Assembly (NCBI GenBank): GCA_963837155.1
Contig: CAWIMB010000002.1
Coordinates: 3,410,001-3,474,000 of the forward strand
From: DASQHW01 sp963837155
GTDB taxonomy: Bacteria > Actinomycetota > Acidimicrobiia > IMCC26256 > PALSA-610
Reading direction: 5' to 3'
Length of the DNA stretch: 64,000 nucleotides
The notes under the pieces are model-generated. The model was given only the letters and a program-made list of their open reading frames with translations. It made no database searches and was not told where the DNA came from. Position 1 is the first letter of the stretch. The number at the start of each line of letters is the position of its first letter. Made by a program: the position numbers and the translations under genes. Below, piece after piece: positions 10,012 to 18,575 of this stretch.

Positions 10012-10491
10012 ATGGGCGCAGGCACGTGGGAGAGCTACCACGCGATCACGACGTTGCTCTACCGCTACGCCGAGTACATGGACGCGGCTGACTTCGACGC
10101 GGTGGCCGAGCTGTTCGCCGACGCCGTCCTCACCAATGAGGGCGTCGACGGCGAGGTGCGCGGCGGCGAGGCGATCGCCCGTCTGTATCGCCGCACGAAT
10201 CGCGTGCACGACGACGGGACGCTACGGACGCGTCACGTCACGACGAACGTGATCGTCGACATCGACGAGGACGCGGGCACCGCGGCCGTTCGCTCGGCCT
10301 TCGTCGTGCTGCAGCAAACACCGACGCTGCCCCTCCAGCCGGTCGTCACCGGTCGCTACCGAGACGCCTTCGTTCGCACGGACGGCCTGTGGCGATTCGC
10401 CGGTCGCCACATCATCGTCGATCACGTCGGGGACGTGCGCGAGCACCTCGCGTTCGATCTCGCCGCGTTCCGCGCCGAACATCCCGCGTAA
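10012..10491 (+). CDS. SnoaL-like/NTF2-fold polyketide cyclase-dehydratase family protein
   Basis: 159 residues with the SnoaL_4 layout: an N-terminal helix (AITTLLYRYAEYMDAADFDAVAELFADA), the strand MGAGT..EVRGGEAIARLYRR, and a beta-sheet ending GLWRFAGRHIIVDHVGDVREHL. Proteins of this fold include ring-hydroxylating dioxygenase beta-subunit-like and dehydratase enzymes. No partner is fused. It stands alone, divergent from the thioesterase operon and convergent with the aldo/keto reductase. Confidence 0.8.
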   Translation: MGAGTWESYHAITTLLYRYAEYMDAADFDAVAELFADAVLTNEGVDGEVRGGEAIARLYRRTNRVHDDGTLRTRHVTTNVIVDIDEDAGTAAVRSAFVVLQQTPTLPLQPVVTGRYRDAFVRTDGLWRFAGRHIIVDHVGDVREHLAFDLAAFRAEHPA

Positions 10492-10498
10492 CCACCCG

Positions 10499-11449
10499 TT
10501 AGCGCGGCGTCTTGACTCGCTCGATGAGGGCGTCGATATCTTCGAGGTCGGCGGCGTTGAGCTGCCACGCGGCCGCGGCCGCGTTGGCCCGTACCTGGTC
10601 GGGTTTGGTCGCGCCCGCGATCACGCTCGCAATCATCGGCCGGGCGAGCAGCCACGCAAACGACAGCTCGAGCAACGTATGGCCGTGGTCGCGCGCCCAT
10701 TGTTCGAGCGCCTCGATGCGATCGAAGTTCTTGTCGGCAAACACCTCTTGGCGGCGTGCTTCGGGGACGCCAGCGAGCCGCGTCCCGGCCGGCGCCGGCT
10801 CGTTGCGGTGGTACTTGCCGGTGAGCATCCCGCTGGCGAGCGGGAAGTACGGGATGAACGCGAGGTCGTACTTCTGGCACATGTCGAGAACGCCGTTCTT
10901 CTCGGGCGCGCGCCGCAACAGGCTGTACTCGTTCTGGACGCTCTCGAATCGGGCGATGTCGCGTTTCTCGCTGATGAGCTCCGCCTCCTCGATCATGTCC
11001 GCGGAGAAATTGCTGCACCCGATCACGCGCACTTTTCCGGCGCGCACGAGCCCGTCGAGTGCGACCAATGTCTCCTCGAGTGGCGTGGCCTGATCGGGAA
11101 AGTGCAGCTGGTACAGATCGATGCGATCGGTGTCGAGCCGCTTCAGGGAGTCGTCGCACGCCCGTCGGATGTACGCAGCTGACGCGCCACCCTTCCGGTC
11201 TTCGGCGATCGGACCGCCGAACTTGGTCGCAATCAGCGCCCAGTCACGGCGACCGCGCAGTGCTCGCCCGAGGAACGCCTCGCTCTTGGTCGCTCCGTAG
11301 ATGTCCGCTGTGTCGAACAGGTTGATACCGACGTCGAGCGCCGCGTCGACGACCGCGCGGCTCGCGGCTTCGTCGATGCGGCCGCCGAAGTTGTTGCAAC
11401 CGAGGCCGATCACCGATGCCGAGAGCGATCCGATGTTCCGTGTCTGCAT
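10499..11449 (-). CDS. Aldo/keto reductase
   Basis: 316 residues from the ATG at 11449. The AKR tetrad is visible: Asp46 and Tyr51 in FDTADIYG, Lys76 in IATKFGG, His116 in LYQLHFPD. The C-terminal NADPH-binding segment reads SVIAGATKPDQVRANAAAAAW. Full length for the family ((beta/alpha)8 barrel). It reduces an aldehyde or ketone with NADPH. The upstream P450 gene on the same strand stops 29 bases before this start, so co-transcription is likely. Confidence 0.93.
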   Translation of the reverse strand: MQTRNIGSLSASVIGLGCNNFGGRIDEAASRAVVDAALDVGINLFDTADIYGATKSEAFLGRALRGRRDWALIATKFGGPIAEDRKGGASAAYIRRACDDSLKRLDTDRIDLYQLHFPDQATPLEETLVALDGLVRAGKVRVIGCSNFSADMIEEAELISEKRDIARFESVQNEYSLLRRAPEKNGVLDMCQKYDLAFIPYFPLASGMLTGKYHRNEPAPAGTRLAGVPEARRQEVFADKNFDRIEALEQWARDHGHTLLELSFAWLLARPMIASVIAGATKPDQVRANAAAAAWQLNAADLEDIDALIERVKTPR

Positions 11450-11478
11450 GACCGGGAAGCTACCGCGGCTCGCGCCAG

Positions 11479-12801
11479 TCACTCCCGGGCGATGAGGACG
11501 ACCGGCGCGCCGTGGCGAGGCACGAGTGTCGTCACGCGACGCCGTGCTCGCTCGGGCCGGGCGAGCACCGGGGCGACCCGGCGGGCGGGCACGATCGTGC
11601 GCAGGACCGACCGCAGCTCGAGCGTGGCGAACGCGGCCCCGAGACACCGGCGAGCACCGAGGCCGAACGGTATCCACGCGTGCATCTCGACCTGCTGTTC
11701 GACGAAGCGATCGGGACGGAAGACGGCGGGCTCGGGATAGATGTCGGGACGGTGCTGCAGGAGATGGGCACTCACACCGACGGTCGTGCCCGCCGGGAGC
11801 AGCGTGCCACCGATACGCGTGGGCTCGACGATCCGGCGAACGATCTCGGGCACGATCGGCCGCATCCGCAGTACTTCCTTGATGAGCGCGTCGAGATAGA
11901 CGTCGTCGTCGCCGGCGAGCTCGGACGCGAGCCGCTCCGCAACGGGCGGGTTGTGCGCCAGGAGATCGAAGGCCCACGCGAGCGCCGTCGCCGTGGTGTC
12001 GTGCCCGGCGAACAGCATCGTGAGCAAGTGGTCGCGCACGATCGCTTCGTCGAGCGGCATGCCGTCGTCGTCGCGGGCGCGGGCGAGCGCCGAACAGATG
12101 TCGACCCGTTCGTCGAGATCGGGCGCTCGGCGGCGGAGGCGGATGAGATCGACGACCTCCTCGTCGATCTGAGTGCGGAGTTCGCAGAACCGCGACCACG
12201 TTGTCCGTACACGCGGAAGCTTGCGCAGCGGTTCGTACAGGATGCTGAGGGAGTTCGCGAGCTGCAACATCTCACGCACGGGCGGAAGCAACGCGTCGAG
12301 GTCGGTGTCCCCTACCCCGAACACGACGCGCAAGATGATGTCGAGCGTGAGCGCCTGCATGGGTTCGTGCATCCGGACCGGTATGCCGAGCGGCAATTCA
12401 CGCATCGCCCGCTGTGCCGCGTCGAGCATCGTCTGCTCATGTGCGGCGAACGACCCCGCGTGGAACGCGCGCGCCACCCACTGGCGGTGCCGCGTGTGCT
12501 CTTCACCGTCGAGGACGAGCAACGAGTTCGGCCCGAGGAATGGCTCGAGGATCTCGCGCGCCTCTTCACCGGCGCGGTACGCGGCCGGGTCGAGACCAGC
12601 GAGATCGCGCACGGCCTCGGGACGGTTCACGTAGGTGATCCCGCGGCCCTGCACGAACCGAACCGTGAACGCGTCGCCGTAGCGCCGCGCCAAGGCCGAC
12701 ACGACCTCGACCGGACGCACGCCCCAAGCGATCATCTGCACGAAACCCGGGAGCGGCGGACTGGGCGGGCGCGTCGTCACGTACCGTTCGGTATCCGTCA
12801 T
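11479..12801 (-). CDS. Cytochrome P450
   Basis: 440 residues from the ATG at 12801. The I-helix motif AGHDTT is at 265-270, the K-helix EVLR at 309-312, and the haem loop FGLGARRCLG carries the axial Cys386. No membrane anchor, so soluble as is usual in bacteria. It needs a ferredoxin and reductase, neither seen in the window. Divergent from a TetR gene 29 bases away with a palindromic spacer, so it is probably the target of that repressor. The upstream in-frame GTG at 12816 is an alternative start but would bury the promoter. Confidence 0.93.
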   Translation of the reverse strand: MTDTERYVTTRPPSPPLPGFVQMIAWGVRPVEVVSALARRYGDAFTVRFVQGRGITYVNRPEAVRDLAGLDPAAYRAGEEAREILEPFLGPNSLLVLDGEEHTRHRQWVARAFHAGSFAAHEQTMLDAAQRAMRELPLGIPVRMHEPMQALTLDIILRVVFGVGDTDLDALLPPVREMLQLANSLSILYEPLRKLPRVRTTWSRFCELRTQIDEEVVDLIRLRRRAPDLDERVDICSALARARDDDGMPLDEAIVRDHLLTMLFAGHDTTATALAWAFDLLAHNPPVAERLASELAGDDDVYLDALIKEVLRMRPIVPEIVRRIVEPTRIGGTLLPAGTTVGVSAHLLQHRPDIYPEPAVFRPDRFVEQQVEMHAWIPFGLGARRCLGAAFATLELRSVLRTIVPARRVAPVLARPERARRRVTTLVPRHGAPVVLIARE

Positions 12802-12834
12802 ACCGAGAAGTATCACGTATACTCATCGGTATGT
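12799..12834. promoter_or_regulatory. Shared divergent promoter and likely TetR operator
   Basis: CATACCGA (12799-12806) and TCGGTATG (12827-12834) are perfect inverted repeats that include both start codons. Inside them is AGTAT-n5-ATACT (12809-12823). TATACT (12818-12823) ends seven bases before the TetR ATG. On the other strand GATACT (12814-12809) ends seven bases before the P450 ATG. Both genes look leaderless, and one dimer bound here could block both. Confidence 0.65.
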
Positions 12835-13460
12835 CTAGCGGTTCGAGCGCGTCGCCGGCCGCGCTCACCCCCGAGCGCCGGCGCGCCCTCACGCGCACAC
12901 ACCTCCTGACGGCGGCCGCCGAGGTGTTCGCCGAACGGGGCTACGACCGAGCGTCGCTCGACGAGATCGCCCGGCGCGCGGGCTTCACCAAGGGCGCGGT
13001 GTACTCGAACTTCGAGAACAAAGAGGAGCTGTTCCTCGCGCTCTACCACCAGCGTCAGGAGCAGATGCTCGAGGCGTTCTTCGACGCCGCCGCGACGCCC
13101 GACCCGCAGAACGCGGCCGCACGCGTGACCGACGTCTATCGGCGACTGGCGCCGTCACCCGACGAGCTCGCGTTGTGGCTCGAGTTCCAGCTCTACGCGC
13201 GGCGCAATCCCGCGTTGCTCGAGCGGCTGCGGGCCGACAACCGCGTGATGCACGAACGCCTGGTCGCAAGTGTCGAGGATCACTGGCGGACCCGCGGGAT
13301 CACGCCGGGCCTTCCCGCCGACCTCCTCGCGCGTCTCTACGTCGCGATCTTCGACGGCGTCGCCCAGCAACAGGCTCTCGATCCTGCGTCCACGCCCGAC
13401 GAGCTGTTCGCCCGCCTCGTCGACTTCCTCGATCAGGCAGTCGCGGCGCTGGGGCACTAG
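12831..13460 (+). CDS. TetR/AcrR-family transcriptional regulator
   Basis: 209 residues. The N-terminal DNA-binding domain spans about 24-72: LLTAAAEVFAERGYDRASLDEIA then RAGFTKGAVYSNFENKEELF, a textbook TetR helix-turn-helix. The rest is a helical ligand-binding domain ending LVDFLDQAVAAL. Placed divergently from the P450 with an inverted repeat between, so probably an autoregulated repressor of that gene and released by its substrate. Its stop overlaps the end of the convergent gene by four bases. Confidence 0.93.
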   Translation: MSSGSSASPAALTPERRRALTRTHLLTAAAEVFAERGYDRASLDEIARRAGFTKGAVYSNFENKEELFLALYHQRQEQMLEAFFDAAATPDPQNAAARVTDVYRRLAPSPDELALWLEFQLYARRNPALLERLRADNRVMHERLVASVEDHWRTRGITPGLPADLLARLYVAIFDGVAQQQALDPASTPDELFARLVDFLDQAVAALGH

Positions 13461-14062
13461 GCGTCGAGGGCCTCGCGTCCGAACTTCGATGCGAGGAACC
13501 GGCCGTTCACGATCAACCGGTCGGTGTCGGCACGGCGCACTGCGTCCGCGATCTCGTTGATCTCGGCTGCCAGCACGTCGAGTTGCTCGGTGAGCAGCAC
13601 GCGCGGCGTCTTGCCGTCGGTCACCACGTGGTGGTCCGCGTAGCTGCGGGGCAGGTCGAGATACGCATCGAGCGCCGTCGGGAGATAGTCGGTCGCGCAC
13701 GCCACCAGCGCGTAGTGCCCGGCCGCACCCGTGCCCAGCGCATCGGCGCGCGGCAACGTCTCGTTGATCAGCGAGGCAATCCTCGACGTCTTCGTCCACA
13801 CGTCATACGGGACCCGACCGGCGATCCGGCGCTCCAGCCGGATGAGGCTGCGCTCCACCGCTCGGGGACCGGCGACCTCCGGAACCGTGCGGGCCGTCGC
13901 CGGCGCGACGAGTGCGCCGATCGTATAGAGCACCGGCACGAGGAGCAGGCCCTGCGCGACCGGCACTACCCCAGCGAGCGAGAGCGCCGGGCCGCAGGTC
14001 GCGGCCACGCACCCGACGATGTGTTTCGTCGACGTGGTGTAGCGGCCGAGCGCGCGAGTCAC
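13457..14062 (-). CDS. Membrane protein associated with TelA (XpaC-like position)
   Basis: 201 residues with two adjacent hydrophobic segments (~14-32 and 36-56) and a soluble helical C-terminus rich in VERSLIRLERRIAG and EINEIADAVRR. In many bacteria telA is next to a membrane protein of the XpaC family; the position fits but the sequence similarity cannot be confirmed by eye. It overlaps telA by four bases (ATGA). Confidence 0.6.
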   Translation of the reverse strand: MTRALGRYTTSTKHIVGCVAATCGPALSLAGVVPVAQGLLLVPVLYTIGALVAPATARTVPEVAGPRAVERSLIRLERRIAGRVPYDVWTKTSRIASLINETLPRADALGTGAAGHYALVACATDYLPTALDAYLDLPRSYADHHVVTDGKTPRVLLTEQLDVLAAEINEIADAVRRADTDRLIVNGRFLASKFGREALDA

Positions 14063-15294
14063 GACCCGCCCGGAACCTGGAGCTGATCGACGTTGTCGAG
14101 GTCCTGCATGTTCGACTGCTTGACGCGTGCCAGGTACGACTGCGCCTTGTCGATCTCGCCGTGCAACGTTTCGATCGTCTGCTGCATGGCGTCGATCGCA
14201 CGGGCTTTGAACGTCTCGATCGCGTCCATCGTTTGGTAGATGTTCGTGAACGCCGCTTGGAGCTTGTCGATGCCGATCGTCGACGATGCCGCCTGCTCGT
14301 TGATCGTGACGCTCTGGCTCGCGAGCACCTTCGATGTCGACTCGATCAGGTTGGACGTCGTGGTGTTGAGCGCCGTGATCTGATCCAGCACGAGCTTCTG
14401 ATTGGCGAGCGCCTGGGCGACGATCACCGCGGTGCGGAGCGCGGCCACGGTTGTCGTGGTCGCGCGGTCGACGCCACGGATGAGCTCGGTGTTGTTCCTG
14501 CGCACCAGGTCGATGGCGAGATAGCCCTGGATCGAAACCGCGAGCTGCGTCAGCAGGTCCTGGTGCTTCTGGCGAACGTAGAACAGGACGTCCTCGGTGA
14601 GCGCCTTGGCCCGCGCCGTGTCGGTCGCTTCGATCTCACCGACCTTCGACGACAGGGAACGGTCGAGCTTCTCGGCGACGTACACGTACTGCACGAGCCG
14701 TTCCATCGACTCCCAGAGGTGGACCTTCTCCTGTTCCAGCGCGGCGTTGTCCTTTCGCAGCTCGTCCTGCCCTCGATACAGCGCGTGCAGGATCGCGTTG
14801 ATGTGCGTCTGCGCGCTCTCGTACCGGTGGAAGTAGTCGCGGAGCTTGTCGCCGAACGGGATGACACCCAGCAGCTTGCGCACGCCGGACGCCCGGGCAG
14901 GATCGAGGCTCTCGATCTGACGGCGCAACTCCATGAGCGTCTTGGTGACGTCGGCGCCCGCGTCGAAGCCACCCTTCGCCATGCTGCGAAGAGGCGACTC
15001 GAGCATGCGGTTCGTGACCGATGCCGCGGCACGAATGTCCGCGTCGCCCATGCGGCGAATGCTCTCGGCCTTTTCGAGAAACTCCGGAGACTGCTCGTCG
15101 AGACCGACGATGCGCTCGACGTACTCGTCGACCATCGCGTCGAGGCCGGGGACCGCGGCCTGGTCGAGCGGAACCATGGTCGACGCCGCGTCGATTTCGA
15201 CGGCACGCACCGGTTCCGGCGGTTCCAGCGTGAGATCGGACGCCGCCGCGGGCGGCGTGAGCGGCTGCTCGGAAGCGGGCGGGTTCGTCGTCAT
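14059..15294 (-). CDS. telA: TelA/KlaA-family toxic anion resistance protein
   Basis: 411 residues, nearly all alpha-helical. Recognisable TelA features are KLLGVIPFGDKLRDYFHRYESAQTHI (about 148-173), LRKDNAALEQEKVHLW, and SIQGYLAIDLVRRNNTELIRGVDRATTTTVAALRTAV. The family is linked to tellurite and other stress tolerance, with unknown biochemistry. It is the middle gene of three that overlap by four bases each, with a solute-binding protein before it and a membrane protein after it. No ter genes are in the window. Confidence 0.88.
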   Translation of the reverse strand: MTTNPPASEQPLTPPAAASDLTLEPPEPVRAVEIDAASTMVPLDQAAVPGLDAMVDEYVERIVGLDEQSPEFLEKAESIRRMGDADIRAAASVTNRMLESPLRSMAKGGFDAGADVTKTLMELRRQIESLDPARASGVRKLLGVIPFGDKLRDYFHRYESAQTHINAILHALYRGQDELRKDNAALEQEKVHLWESMERLVQYVYVAEKLDRSLSSKVGEIEATDTARAKALTEDVLFYVRQKHQDLLTQLAVSIQGYLAIDLVRRNNTELIRGVDRATTTTVAALRTAVIVAQALANQKLVLDQITALNTTTSNLIESTSKVLASQSVTINEQAASSTIGIDKLQAAFTNIYQTMDAIETFKARAIDAMQQTIETLHGEIDKAQSYLARVKQSNMQDLDNVDQLQVPGGS

Positions 15295-16394
15295 GGTCTC
15301 CCCGATCGATGCAGGTTGACTGAGCTGAGTGCAAGGTGTTCGGCGATGTCGAGCTTTCTGACCAGCGACTCGAGCGTGTCGTACGACGGCACGTCGACGA
15401 CATTTGCGAGCAACGGCTCCATCTTGGCGTCAATCGGGGGCGCCGCGCCCGCGGGCACACGGAAGCCGTCCGCCGACGCGAACCGGGCGAGCGCAGGATC
15501 GCCGGCCAGCACGCGGCCAACGGGTTCACCCGCGGGGCGAAACGCAACCAGGCCGTACCGAGACAGCACACCGGGGGATGGATACATCAGCACCCTGTCG
15601 GGGCCCATGCCGCCGGGGTTGGCAAGCGACCGGGCGACGAACTGAGACTCGTAAACCATCGCAATGGGCGTCTTACCGATCCCGAGTGACACATAGTCCT
15701 CGAAGGGTGCGTCCCACGGCCGGTCGGCACTCCCCTGCCGCACGAACAACGGGCTCACGGCATTGATGACACGGTCGGCGGCTACCGGGCTCGTGAGGAA
15801 GGCGTTGTGGTTGGCGACGTAGCCCGCGATCGCGGCGTACAGCGCAGCGGCGTTCGACTTGGCGACGCTGCTCGACTCGATGCTGACGACCGAGTCAGGC
15901 GTGTACGTCGTGTTCCCCGGCAGGTTCTTCCAGCGCGGCTTCCGCTCGATCAACGCCATGTAGCGCTCGAGGTTCAGCGTCAACGAGCTTCCGTCGCGCC
16001 GTGCCACGCCCGCCGCCGCGAGCGCGGCCGCCACGTTCGTGAACGTCGCACACGCGATCGTCGTGAAGAACGGCACGCCGGTAACGGTTGTATGGGAATC
16101 CTTCGCGAGCTTGGCGGCGGTCGGGGCCGACGGTAACGCGAAGTCGTACCTCGAGAGATCGCTGCGGGCCGCGATGTCATCATCCGCGGCGACCACGCGG
16201 ACATCGAGCCCGTGCTTCGCGAACAGCTCCTTGACGCGCGGGTCGTCGAAGAGCGCCTGTGTCTCGGCTGTCACGATGCCGCGCACGACGCGCGTCTTTC
16301 TCGGCGAGTCGCGGTTCCCGACGAAGACAGCGGCGGCAACCGCCGCCGCCAGCACCCCCGCAACCACAATGCTGATCGTGCGTCGCGCACCCAC
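15291..16394 (-). CDS. Membrane-anchored periplasmic solute-binding-like protein
   Basis: 367 residues. The N-terminal helix (7-27) is followed by RDSPRK and no lipobox Cys, so it is an anchor or signal peptide. The remainder resembles type II extracellular solute-binding proteins: a hinge region with TTIACATFTNVAAAL, SNAAALYAAIAGYVANHNAF, and GKTPIAMVYESQFVARSL. No ABC permease or ATPase adjoins it. Instead it is translationally coupled to telA, suggesting a sensing or scaffold role rather than import. This is inference from context. Confidence 0.7.
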   Translation of the reverse strand: MGARRTISIVVAGVLAAAVAAAVFVGNRDSPRKTRVVRGIVTAETQALFDDPRVKELFAKHGLDVRVVAADDDIAARSDLSRYDFALPSAPTAAKLAKDSHTTVTGVPFFTTIACATFTNVAAALAAAGVARRDGSSLTLNLERYMALIERKPRWKNLPGNTTYTPDSVVSIESSSVAKSNAAALYAAIAGYVANHNAFLTSPVAADRVINAVSPLFVRQGSADRPWDAPFEDYVSLGIGKTPIAMVYESQFVARSLANPGGMGPDRVLMYPSPGVLSRYGLVAFRPAGEPVGRVLAGDPALARFASADGFRVPAGAAPPIDAKMEPLLANVVDVPSYDTLESLVRKLDIAEHLALSSVNLHRSGRP

Positions 16395-16425
16395 CTACGG
16401 CCGCGCTCCCCCGCGCCCTCGGCAC

Positions 16426-17994
16426 TCAATCGCCAACGCGTTGCAGCCTCTCGATGGCGATGCGATGCGCGGTCGCGTAATCGGGCTTGCCGGTGTTCGT
16501 GCGTGGCGCCTCACCGACGAGCAGCTGACGCGGCATCTTGTACCCGGCAATCAGCGTCCGACAGTGTGCCTGCAGCGTGTCGAGCGTGAGCGGTGACGCG
16601 TCGGCACGCGTCGAAACGAGCGCGACGACCTGTTGGCCCCAACGTTCGTCCGGCACGCCGACGACGATGGCGTCGAACACGTCGGGATGCGCGCGGATCG
16701 CGGCCTCGACCTCTTCGGGAAACACCTTCTCGCCTCCGGTGTTGATGCAGCCCGACCCGCGGCCGAACAGCACAATCTTGCCGTCGGTATCGATCGTCGC
16801 CCAGTCGCCCGGCACCACCCAGCGCACACCGGCCGCGTCGGTGCGGAACGTCGCCGCGGTCTTGGCGGGATCGTTCCAATAGCCGAGCGGGATGTGGCCC
16901 TTCCGCGCGAACAGACCCTCCTTCCCCGAGCCCGGCTCGAGCGGCTCGAGGGTGTCCGGGTCCAGCACCCACGTACGGCCGTCGGTGGTAAAGGCGGGCC
17001 GATCGCGCGTCGTGCTCGCGCCGACTTCGCTGCCCGCGGCTCCCGTCTCCGACGCGCCGTAGCTGTCGTTCAGGACCGCGTGTGGAAAGGCGCGCCCGAT
17101 CTGCGACTTGACCGTGGCGCTGAGCATCGCGCCGCCGTTGCCGAGACCGGCGATCGACTGCAGATCCCAACGCGCCGGTTGCGCGAGCACCGCTTCGGCG
17201 AGCGGCCGCGCCATCGCGTCGCCGATGATGCCGATCGTCGTGACGCGTTCGCGCTCGGCGAGATCGAGCACCTTCCCGGCATCGAACCCTCGCTCGCAGT
17301 ACACGACCGCGCGATTCCCGCCGTACAGCGAGATCAGCGTGAGCCACTGGCCGCCGCCGTGCATCAGCGGGCCGAGCACGAGCGGGCTCATCTGGAACGC
17401 GGGTTCGGCGTTGCGCGCGATCTCGCCGGGCGTCTTGATCGGATCGAAGATGCTGCCGCCGAGGCAGCACGCGTAGAAGAAGTCCTCGTGGCGCCACATC
17501 ACGCCCTTGGGCATGCCCGTGGTTCCCCCGGTGTAGAGCATGTAGACGTCGTCGGAGGACCGCGGGATCGCGTCGAATGCTCGGCTCGCCGGAGCGTCTG
17601 CCCATTCGCCGACGAGGATGCGCCTCGAGAAGGACAGCTCGTCGAGCATCGGCACGTATTCGTCCTCGACGACCATCGCGACCAGCTGGGCGTCGTCGAT
17701 GACGTACTGCAACTCGGCCGCGACATAGCGCCAGTTGATGTTCACGGGAATCGCGCCACATTTCCAGCAACCGAGCAGCGCCTCGACGTATTCGGCCCGG
17801 TTGCGCGAGTAGACGCCGACGTGGTCACCCGTACCGATCCCGGAGGCGATCAGATGGTTGGCGACGCGATTGGCGGCGGCGTCGAGCGACGCACGTGTGT
17901 GGCGCGTGGGTCCGGCGACGAGACACTCGGGCTCGTCGCCGGCGTCGCACAACGCTTCCCAGAGATCCGCAAGGTTGAAGGTCGACGCGCGCAC
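16426..17994 (-). CDS. AMP-forming acyl-CoA synthetase (ANL family)
   Basis: 522 residues from the GTG at 17994, giving a start VRASTFNLADLWE equivalent to the paralogue at 7147; a TTG at 18030 would add 12 residues. Motifs: YTGGTTGMPKGVMW (nucleotide loop), NDSYGASETG, GDWATIDTDG, INTGGEKVFPEEVEA, and GKPDYATAHR with the adenylation Lys. Intact, unlike its paralogue. It likely activates a fatty, steroid or aromatic acid. Divergent from the cyclic-nucleotide-binding protein gene. Confidence 0.93.
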   Translation of the reverse strand: MRASTFNLADLWEALCDAGDEPECLVAGPTRHTRASLDAAANRVANHLIASGIGTGDHVGVYSRNRAEYVEALLGCWKCGAIPVNINWRYVAAELQYVIDDAQLVAMVVEDEYVPMLDELSFSRRILVGEWADAPASRAFDAIPRSSDDVYMLYTGGTTGMPKGVMWRHEDFFYACCLGGSIFDPIKTPGEIARNAEPAFQMSPLVLGPLMHGGGQWLTLISLYGGNRAVVYCERGFDAGKVLDLAERERVTTIGIIGDAMARPLAEAVLAQPARWDLQSIAGLGNGGAMLSATVKSQIGRAFPHAVLNDSYGASETGAAGSEVGASTTRDRPAFTTDGRTWVLDPDTLEPLEPGSGKEGLFARKGHIPLGYWNDPAKTAATFRTDAAGVRWVVPGDWATIDTDGKIVLFGRGSGCINTGGEKVFPEEVEAAIRAHPDVFDAIVVGVPDERWGQQVVALVSTRADASPLTLDTLQAHCRTLIAGYKMPRQLLVGEAPRTNTGKPDYATAHRIAIERLQRVGD

Positions 17995-18037
17995 GTCCGC
18001 AGCCTCGCGGCCCTGGGAACGTCCGGACAAGCACGTC

Positions 18038-18043
18038 TATGCT
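18038..18043 (+). promoter_or_regulatory. Leaderless-type -10 box
   Basis: TATGCT ends eight bases before the ATG at 18052 and no ribosome-binding site follows, so the transcript probably starts at the codon. Confidence 0.45.
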
Positions 18044-18051
18044 TCGCCCCT

Positions 18052-18486
18052 ATGGCCGACCTCGAGCTCGAGCGCGCAGAGTCGCTGCGTTCGATTCCGA
18101 TGTTCGCCGGGCTCGACGACGTGGGGCTGTGGCACGTGTCGCAGCTGGCCACCGAGGTCGAGCTTCCGGCCGGGCACGTCCTCGTCCAACCCGGCGAGGA
18201 GGGCGCGGGGATGTTCATCATCCTCGATGGCACCGCGAACGTCGAGCTGCCCGGCGGCACTCCCGTCGTGTGCGGGCCGGGCGAGTTCATCGGCGAGTTG
18301 TCGCTGCTCGTCGAAGGGCTCGTCCACACCGGGCGTGTACGCGCCGGGACGGATATCCGGTGTCTGGCGCTCGGCCGCGACGACTTCGTGCGCCTCCTCG
18401 ACACCTATCCGCAGATAGCGGTCTCCATGCTGCGTATCTTGGCGCGGCGGCTCGCCGCCACCGACGACCTGCTCAAGACGCGCTAG
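18052..18486 (+). CDS. Stand-alone cyclic-nucleotide-binding (CNB) domain protein
   Basis: 144 residues forming one CNB domain: LRSIPMFAGLDD, beta-roll with LVQPGEEGAGMFIILDG, and the phosphate-binding cassette GEFIGELSLLVEGLVHTGRVRA. The Gly-Glu of the cassette is kept, but the Arg that binds the cyclic phosphate is not in its usual place (HTG instead of RTA/RSA), so cAMP binding is doubtful. No DNA-binding or channel domain is attached. ATG at 18052 chosen because it starts at the domain edge. Confidence 0.85.
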   Translation: MADLELERAESLRSIPMFAGLDDVGLWHVSQLATEVELPAGHVLVQPGEEGAGMFIILDGTANVELPGGTPVVCGPGEFIGELSLLVEGLVHTGRVRAGTDIRCLALGRDDFVRLLDTYPQIAVSMLRILARRLAATDDLLKTR

Positions 18487-18494
18487 CGCTATTT

Positions 18495-18575
18495 CCGCTC
18501 TTGGCGCTGCGCGCCGGGCCGCTGGGCCGCGGCTCGCTGCTCGGCCGGATACCGGCCTCACGGTCGCTCGCCTCA
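18495..18575. repeat. Multi-hairpin dispersed repeat, copy A
   Basis: Between two convergent genes. It holds GGCGC-TGC-GCGCC, then GGCC-GCTG-GGCC, then GGCCGG-ATA-CCGGCC (18543-18557) followed by a GGTCGCTCGCCTC tail. The same order and loops recur at 59930-60056 with altered but still paired stems. It probably also acts as a transcription stop for both genes. Confidence 0.65.

Noticed and set aside
13912..15645. 577-codon open frame on the plus strand opposite telA
   Set aside because: It is low-complexity, Arg-rich and antisense to a well-supported TelA. Such shadows are expected at this GC content.
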